From Tritonibacter scottomollicae (lineage in GTDB: Bacteria > Pseudomonadota > Alphaproteobacteria > Rhodobacterales > Rhodobacteraceae), in NCBI RefSeq assembly GCF_003003215.1, contig NZ_PVUF01000003.1, positions 1-64,000 on the forward strand: a stretch of DNA of 64,000 bases, in the 5' to 3' direction. The notes under the pieces were generated by a model that did not search any database, was not told the DNA's origin, and was given only the letters and a program-made list of their open reading frames with translations. The position numbers and the translations under genes are program-made. Positions 60,169 through 64,000 of this stretch are shown piece after piece (positions within the stretch are counted from its first letter, which is position 1; every line of letters starts with the position of its first letter).

Positions 60169-60914
60169 TGTCGCGCGAGGATCAATTCACCCGCGCCATT
60201 CTGGACGCACGCCTGCCGGTGCCCGAGGGGCTGCTGGATGGCGCCGATCAGCCCGCTGGGCGGCGCTTCAGCGTCTATCGCAACAATGTCGCCGTCTCCC
60301 TGACCGAAGCACTGCATCAGGGCTTCCCCGTCATCACAAAGCTGCTGGGGCCGGAAAATATGGACGGGCTGGCCGCCCTCTATCTGCGCGCCCAGCCGCC
60401 GACCTCGCCCCTGATGATGCAGTATGGTGAGGGCTTTCCCGACTTTCTAGAAGGCCTCGAACAGCTCTCTCACCTCGGCTATCTCGGCGATGTGGCGCGG
60501 CTGGAACTGGCCCTGCGCCGCAGCTATCACGCCGCCGATGCACCGCCCCTCGACACGCTGCACCTCGGCACTTTGCCGCCCGACGAACTCATGGCCAGCC
60601 GACTCAGCTTCGCGCCCGCGATGGCCGTGCTGCGCTCGCCCTGGCCGATCCACGCCATCTGGGCCTATAATACCCATCCCGACGCGCCCAAGCCCGTTGC
60701 CCGCGCCGAGGATGTGCTGATTACCCGACCCGAATTCGACCCCATTCCGCAGCCTTTGCCCCCGGGCGGTGCGGACTGGATTGCCAGGCTTCAGGCAGGC
60801 GAGACCCTCGGCAGCGCGACCGAGGCCGTCACAAGTGATTTTCCCGATTTTGACCTCAGCGCCCCGCTGGCGCTCCTGATCGAGGGCTTGGCCCTCACCG
60901 ACCTCTCGCAATAG
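60168..60914 (+). CDS. bufC: BufC, DUF2063 partner protein
   Basis: A 248-residue DUF2063 protein. N-terminal region: FTRAILDARLPVPEGLL, then RRFSVYRNNVAVSLTEALHQGFPVITKLLG, an FxVYRNN motif that defines the family, and LGDVARLELALRRSYHA. In buf/hvf operons it is needed with BufB for peptide modification, probably delivering the precursor. The ATG overlaps the bufB stop, and the gene is followed after 8 bases by bufD. Confidence 0.92.
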   Translation: MSREDQFTRAILDARLPVPEGLLDGADQPAGRRFSVYRNNVAVSLTEALHQGFPVITKLLGPENMDGLAALYLRAQPPTSPLMMQYGEGFPDFLEGLEQLSHLGYLGDVARLELALRRSYHAADAPPLDTLHLGTLPPDELMASRLSFAPAMAVLRSPWPIHAIWAYNTHPDAPKPVARAEDVLITRPEFDPIPQPLPPGGADWIARLQAGETLGSATEAVTSDFPDFDLSAPLALLIEGLALTDLSQ

Positions 60915-60922
60915 GACTTCAT

Positions 60923-61486
60923 ATGAACGCCCTGATTTCTCTGCATAACGCCGCATTCGACCTGATCGAGCGCGCGGGCAATTGGCTGATGCCGCTGTTC
61001 GCCCGCTTCACCTTTGCCGCCGTGCTGCTGATCTACTACTGGAACTCCGGCCTGACCAAACTGGGCGATGGCCTCTTCGGCGTTGTCTCGCCCTCGATCG
61101 GCGCCTACAGCCAGATTTTCCCGAAACAGCTGGAGGCCGCGGGCTATGACGTCTCGCAGCTTGGCGTCTTCCACTGGGCCGTCGTCATGGCGGGCACCTA
61201 CGCCGAATTCATCCTGCCGCTGCTGATCGTCATCGGCTTTGCCACCCGTCTCGCTTCGCTGGGCATGATCGGCTTTGTGGTGATGCAATCGCTCACGGAC
61301 GTCTACGGCCACGGCGCCACCGATGCCAAGACGCTTGGCGCCTGGTTCGACCGCGCCTCCGACAGCACCATCATGGACCAGCGCCTGCTCTGGGTCTTTG
61401 TCCTGCTGGTGCTGGTGGTCAAGGGCGCCGGCGCGCTCTCGGTGGACGCCCTGCTGCGGCGGCGCCAGGACGATGCCAGCGCCTGA
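60923..61486 (+). CDS. bufD: BufD, DoxX-family membrane protein
   Basis: A 187-residue DoxX protein with four transmembrane segments (about 25-45, 85-105, 110-130 and 150-170). The segment LFARFTFAAVLLIYYWNSGLTKLGDG and FHWAVVMAGTYAEFILPLLIVIGFATRL are family-typical. DoxX proteins are usual fourth members of bufferin operons; their role there is not established. It ends before a strong terminator, which closes the operon. Confidence 0.88.
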   Translation: MNALISLHNAAFDLIERAGNWLMPLFARFTFAAVLLIYYWNSGLTKLGDGLFGVVSPSIGAYSQIFPKQLEAAGYDVSQLGVFHWAVVMAGTYAEFILPLLIVIGFATRLASLGMIGFVVMQSLTDVYGHGATDAKTLGAWFDRASDSTIMDQRLLWVFVLLVLVVKGAGALSVDALLRRRQDDASA

Positions 61487-61511
61487 GCCATCACCGTTCC
61501 CCCGTAAAATC

Positions 61512-61546
61512 ACGGCGCGCGAGGATCATGCCTCGCGCGCCGTTTT
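61512..61546 (+). terminator. Rho-independent terminator of the buf operon
   Basis: Perfect 13-bp stem ACGGCGCGCGAGG (61512-61524), loop ATCATG, CCTCGCGCGCCGT (61531-61543), then TTT. It lies 25 bases past bufD and also ends the convergent ArsC/Spx gene side. Confidence 0.85.
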
Positions 61547-61567
61547 CACTCAATCAAGCGCGTAGCT

Positions 61568-61885
61568 TCAGGCCACCCCAAGCACCGATTTTACATCCGC
61601 GGTCCAGCCGAGATAAAGCTGATCGCCCGTCTCGATCAGCGGTCGTTTCATCAGGCTTGGATGCTCTTTGACCAGCTCCAGCGGCGGGCGCGTCCGCTCG
61701 TCTTCACTCAAACTTCGCCATGTGGTTGAACGTGTGTTGAGGAATTTATCCGGAAATTGAGCATATGCCCGCTCAATAACCACCTCTGGAACACCGTCTT
61801 TCCGCACATCGACAAACACCGCATCCGGCAATGATTTCAGCGCCTTGCGGCACGTATCACATGTCTTCAACCCATATAGCTTCAC
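61568..61885 (-). CDS. ArsC/Spx-family thiol protein
   Basis: A 105-residue protein of the ArsC/Spx thioredoxin-like superfamily. The redox site is LKTCDTCRK (CxxC), with FVDVRKDGVP, FLNTRSTTWRSL and HPSLMKRPLIETGDQLYLGW. Members are arsenate reductases or Spx/YffB-type proteins; the double Cys favours the YffB-like group. A GTG start at 61885 with AGGGGA upstream is chosen because the family begins xKLYG; an ATG at 61903 is possible. Convergent with the buf operon. Confidence 0.85.
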   Translation of the reverse strand: MKLYGLKTCDTCRKALKSLPDAVFVDVRKDGVPEVVIERAYAQFPDKFLNTRSTTWRSLSEDERTRPPLELVKEHPSLMKRPLIETGDQLYLGWTADVKSVLGVA

Positions 61886-62059
61886 GACTGCTTCCCCTTG
61901 CATATGAAAGTTTCACACAATTTATGGTAGAGCCCCACCGATTTTCTTTGATTTTTCGAAACTGCGTGCCACACTCAAACTGGCTCTTTTGAATTAAAGG
62001 GCTTCGGTTATCGTGTTCCGGACACCATCCATCGGCTCCGGCACGCGTGGACGAAAGGT

Positions 62060-62079
62060 ACTTTGAGCATGCTCAAAGT
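62060..62079. repeat. 20-bp perfect palindrome upstream of cspA
   Basis: ACTTTGAGCATGCTCAAAGT is a perfect palindrome 29 bases upstream of the cold shock gene. It can form a hairpin in the leader or be a site for a dimeric protein. Confidence 0.6.
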
Positions 62080-62108
62080 GAAGTGCAAGTAAGAAGGAGA
62101 CACGGGAC

Positions 62109-62315
62109 ATGCCAACTGGCACCGTGAAATGGTTCAACACCACCAAGGGCTATGGTTTTATTGAACCCGAAGAGGGCGGCAAGGACGTGTTTGTCCATAT
62201 TTCCGCCGTCGAACGCTCTGGCCTGACCGGCCTGGCTGACAACCAAAAAGTGGGATATGAGCTGAGCGAAGGCCGAGATGGCCGCGAAATGGCCGGCGAT
62301 ATTCGCCTGCTCTGA
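62109..62315 (+). CDS. Cold shock protein (CspA family)
   Basis: A 68-residue CSD protein: RNP1-type KGYGFIEPE and RNP2-type VFVHISAVERS, with WFN near residue 9. It binds single-stranded RNA/DNA and acts as an RNA chaperone. AAGGAG lies 9 bases upstream. A structured leader (long gap of 205 bases with a palindrome) is expected for thermosensitive control. A GC-rich hairpin follows the gene. Confidence 0.95.
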   Translation: MPTGTVKWFNTTKGYGFIEPEEGGKDVFVHISAVERSGLTGLADNQKVGYELSEGRDGREMAGDIRLL

Positions 62316-62335
62316 GCCCTTCCCCCAAAATCACC

Positions 62336-62373
62336 GCTGCGCCCGAACTGCTTGTGTGTGGCTTGGGCGCAGC
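62336..62373. terminator. Hairpin after the cold shock gene
   Basis: GCTGCGCCC (62336-62344) and GGGCGCAGC (62365-62373): perfect 9-bp stem 21 bases past the stop. No strong T-run. It may also serve the convergent folA gene. Confidence 0.55.
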
Positions 62374-62414
62374 CGCGACTCTTTCAAAAATCAAAATACC
62401 ATCAGTGCTGATCG

Positions 62415-62897
62415 TCAGACAGGGTTCCGCAGGTACTCTGTCAGCACACAGGCTGGCGCGTCATCTCTGAGCGGAATTTTTGCCGCCACCCGCCAGGCCG
62501 TCTCGTCAAAGGTCGGGAAATAGGCATCAGCCTCGGCGATGTCCAGATCAACCTCGGTGATCATCAAACGGTCCGCCATCTCCAGCATCCCCTTGTAGAT
62601 CCCGGCACCACCGATCCCATAGATCCGAGCATAGCCCTCACTCCGCGCCAACGCTACCGCCTCCGCGATCGAGGAGACCACGGTCTCTGCCGCGTCTGGG
62701 TTCGACGATACGACAATATTCAGACGATTTTTCAACGGCTTGAACGGCAGAGAGTCCCAGGTATTGCGGCCCATGACAATGGCCCCGCCAGAGGTCTCAC
62801 GCTGAAACGCCTTCAGGTCCTCCGGCGCATGCCAGGGAATGTCGTTGTCCTTGCCGATGGCGCCATTGCGGGCCCGCGCGACGATGAGTGTGATCAT
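62415..62897 (-). CDS. folA: Dihydrofolate reductase
   Basis: A 160-residue FolA that regenerates tetrahydrofolate using NADPH. The signature is LIVARARNGAIGKDNDIPWHAPEDLKAF (with Asp/Trp near 20-27), IVMGRNTWDSL, and IYGIGGAGIYKGML (NADPH loop). It lies 27 bases downstream of thyA, so the two form an operon: thymidylate synthase makes dihydrofolate, which FolA recycles. Confidence 0.96.
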   Translation of the reverse strand: MITLIVARARNGAIGKDNDIPWHAPEDLKAFQRETSGGAIVMGRNTWDSLPFKPLKNRLNIVVSSNPDAAETVVSSIAEAVALARSEGYARIYGIGGAGIYKGMLEMADRLMITEVDLDIAEADAYFPTFDETAWRVAAKIPLRDDAPACVLTEYLRNPV

Positions 62898-62924
62898 GGG
62901 AAAGCCTGTCCTTGCCCCCAGCGG

Positions 62925-63758
62925 TCAAACCGCAACGGGCGCCTTGATGGTGGGATCCGGGTCATAGCCGACGACCTCGAAATCCTCGTATTTGAAGTCA
63001 AAGATCGACGTCACGTTCCGCGCGATCCGCAGCTTCGGCAGCACCTTGGGCTGGCGCGACAGCTGCAATTGCACCTGCTCCATGTGGTTCGAGTAAATAT
63101 GCGCGTCCCCCATCGTATGCACGAAGGTGCCGGCCTCATATCCGGTCACATGGGCCAGCATCTGCAACAACAGCGCGTAGGATGCGATATTGAACGGCAC
63201 ACCAAGGAACATGTCCGCCGAGCGTTGGTACAGCTGCAGATGCAGCTTGCCGCCCAGCACCCGCACTTGCCACAGAGTATGACAGGGCGGCAGCGCCATC
63301 TCCGGCACGTCACCCGGGTTCCAGGCGCTGACAATCAGGCGGCGACTGTCGGGGCTGGTCTCGATCATCTTCACCAGTTCCGCAATCTGATCGACAGTGC
63401 CCGCGCGATAAAGCGGCTCATCCCCCAGCGTGCCCTCGGCCAGATCCAGCCGCGGAAATCTGCGCCACTGGTGACCATAGACGGGACCTAGGTCGCCGTT
63501 CTCATCCGCCCATTCGTTCCAGATTGAGACACCATTATCCTTTAGATACTTGATATTGGTATCGCCGGACAGGAACCAAAGCAGCTCATGGATGATCGAG
63601 CGCAGATGCAGCTTTTTCGTGGTCACCAGCGGAAACCCATCCGCCAGATCGTAGCGCTGCTGCATCCCGAAACAGGACAGCGTGCCGGTGCCGGTGCGGT
63701 CACTGGTTTCCACCCCGTGGTCGAGGATATGCTGCAAGGCATCGTGGTACTGCTGCAT
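62925..63758 (-). CDS. thyA: Thymidylate synthase
   Basis: A 277-residue ThyA that methylates dUMP to dTMP. Features are [24 protein letters not shown], the folate-site WNEWAD, active-site Cys in [11 protein letters not shown], and [16 protein letters not shown]. The start at 63758 is set by AGGAGG 9 bases upstream. Slightly longer than E. coli ThyA (264), due to an insert around residues 100-113 ([14 protein letters not shown]). It is co-transcribed with folA. Confidence 0.97.
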   Translation of the reverse strand: MQQYHDALQHILDHGVETSDRTGTGTLSCFGMQQRYDLADGFPLVTTKKLHLRSIIHELLWFLSGDTNIKYLKDNGVSIWNEWADENGDLGPVYGHQWRRFPRLDLAEGTLGDEPLYRAGTVDQIAELVKMIETSPDSRRLIVSAWNPGDVPEMALPPCHTLWQVRVLGGKLHLQLYQRSADMFLGVPFNIASYALLLQMLAHVTGYEAGTFVHTMGDAHIYSNHMEQVQLQLSRQPKVLPKLRIARNVTSIFDFKYEDFEVVGYDPDPTIKAPVAV

Positions 63759-63905
63759 GGGAAAACCTCCTGATTGCCGGTCGGTGATAGCGCGCCAAAC
63801 CCCGAGATCCAAGCGCTTTGCTCTGCCCCTCTCGACATTCCCGCCACCGAGCTTAGGTTGACCTGCGACGCCGAATTGTTTCGGTAACTGAAAAAGGACA
63901 TTCCA

Positions 63906-64000
63906 ATGCCGCTCAAGTATCTGCACACGATGGTCCGCGTGAAGGATCTGGACAAATCCATGGCGTTCTATGCGCTTCTGGGCCTGCAAGAGATCCGCCG
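63906..64000 (+). CDS. gloA: Lactoylglutathione lyase-like protein (partial)
   Basis: Only 31 N-terminal residues are in the window: [21 protein letters not shown] and [11 protein letters not shown]. This matches the first beta-alpha segment of glyoxalase I ([16 protein letters not shown]), with metal-ligand His at residue 7. AAAGGA precedes the ATG. It is divergent from thyA. The catalytic remainder is outside the window, so the call depends on the N-terminus alone. Confidence 0.8.
   Translation, partial: MPLKYLHTMVRVKDLDKSMAFYALLGLQEIR

Overview
The window comes from an alphaproteobacterium, most likely a member of the Rhodobacteraceae/Roseobacteraceae. The evidence is the high G+C coding pattern, a divergent Lrp-type putR next to a putA without a DNA-binding domain, a phaZ-phaC-phaP-phaR polyhydroxybutyrate locus, a form II CoxL, and prophage genes of the type common in roseobacters. 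The genus cannot be fixed from the sequence alone.

Region 1 (1 to about 16,390) is the right-hand part of a tailed, HK97-like temperate prophage; its left end lies outside the window. On the minus strand, packaging and head-tail genes run leftwards: HNH nuclease, small and large terminase, portal, S49 head protease, HK97-fold capsid, connector, head closure, HK97 gp10-like protein, DUF3168 protein, tail tube and a GTA gp10-like chaperone. A plus-strand accessory pair (DUF2975 membrane protein plus a small HTH regulator) sits between the late and early blocks. An early operon of overlapping small genes (cro-like gene, replication-type genes) runs left from a CI switch at about 13.05 kb. A second operon runs right to xis and int. 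Five copies of a 15-16 bp operator with GGGA/TCCC-type arms link the two arms to one CI/S24 repressor. The integrase gene is followed by three 10-bp direct repeats and then by tRNA-Leu(UAA), which marks the attachment site.

Region 2 (16.4-46.5 kb) is chromosomal metabolism: proline catabolism (putR/putA), rhomboid protease, suhB, a curA-like reductase, metR/metF with a MetR-type operator, a PaaI thioesterase, a GNAT enzyme, a DUF2235 hydrolase, a solitary form II CoxL, valS, and a DUF1330/TerB/TerB/PhnD-like group. It ends with a polar amino-acid-type ABC transporter followed by a glutamylation-type amine catabolic cluster (two glutamine-synthetase-like ligases, a class I amidotransferase and a PuuB-like oxidase).

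Region 3 (46.8-64 kb) holds a DegT-type aminotransferase, the PHB locus, several alpha/beta hydrolases and VOC proteins, and thrS. It then has a complete bufABCD operon (DUF2282 bufferin precursor, DUF692 MNIO enzyme, DUF2063 partner, DoxX protein), which encodes a metal-related ribosomally made modified peptide. An ArsC/Spx-like protein, a cold shock protein, the thyA-folA pair and the start of a glyoxalase gene follow. Two families of short dispersed palindromic repeats occupy intergenic gaps at 21.3, 46.5, 48.1 and 56.5 kb.
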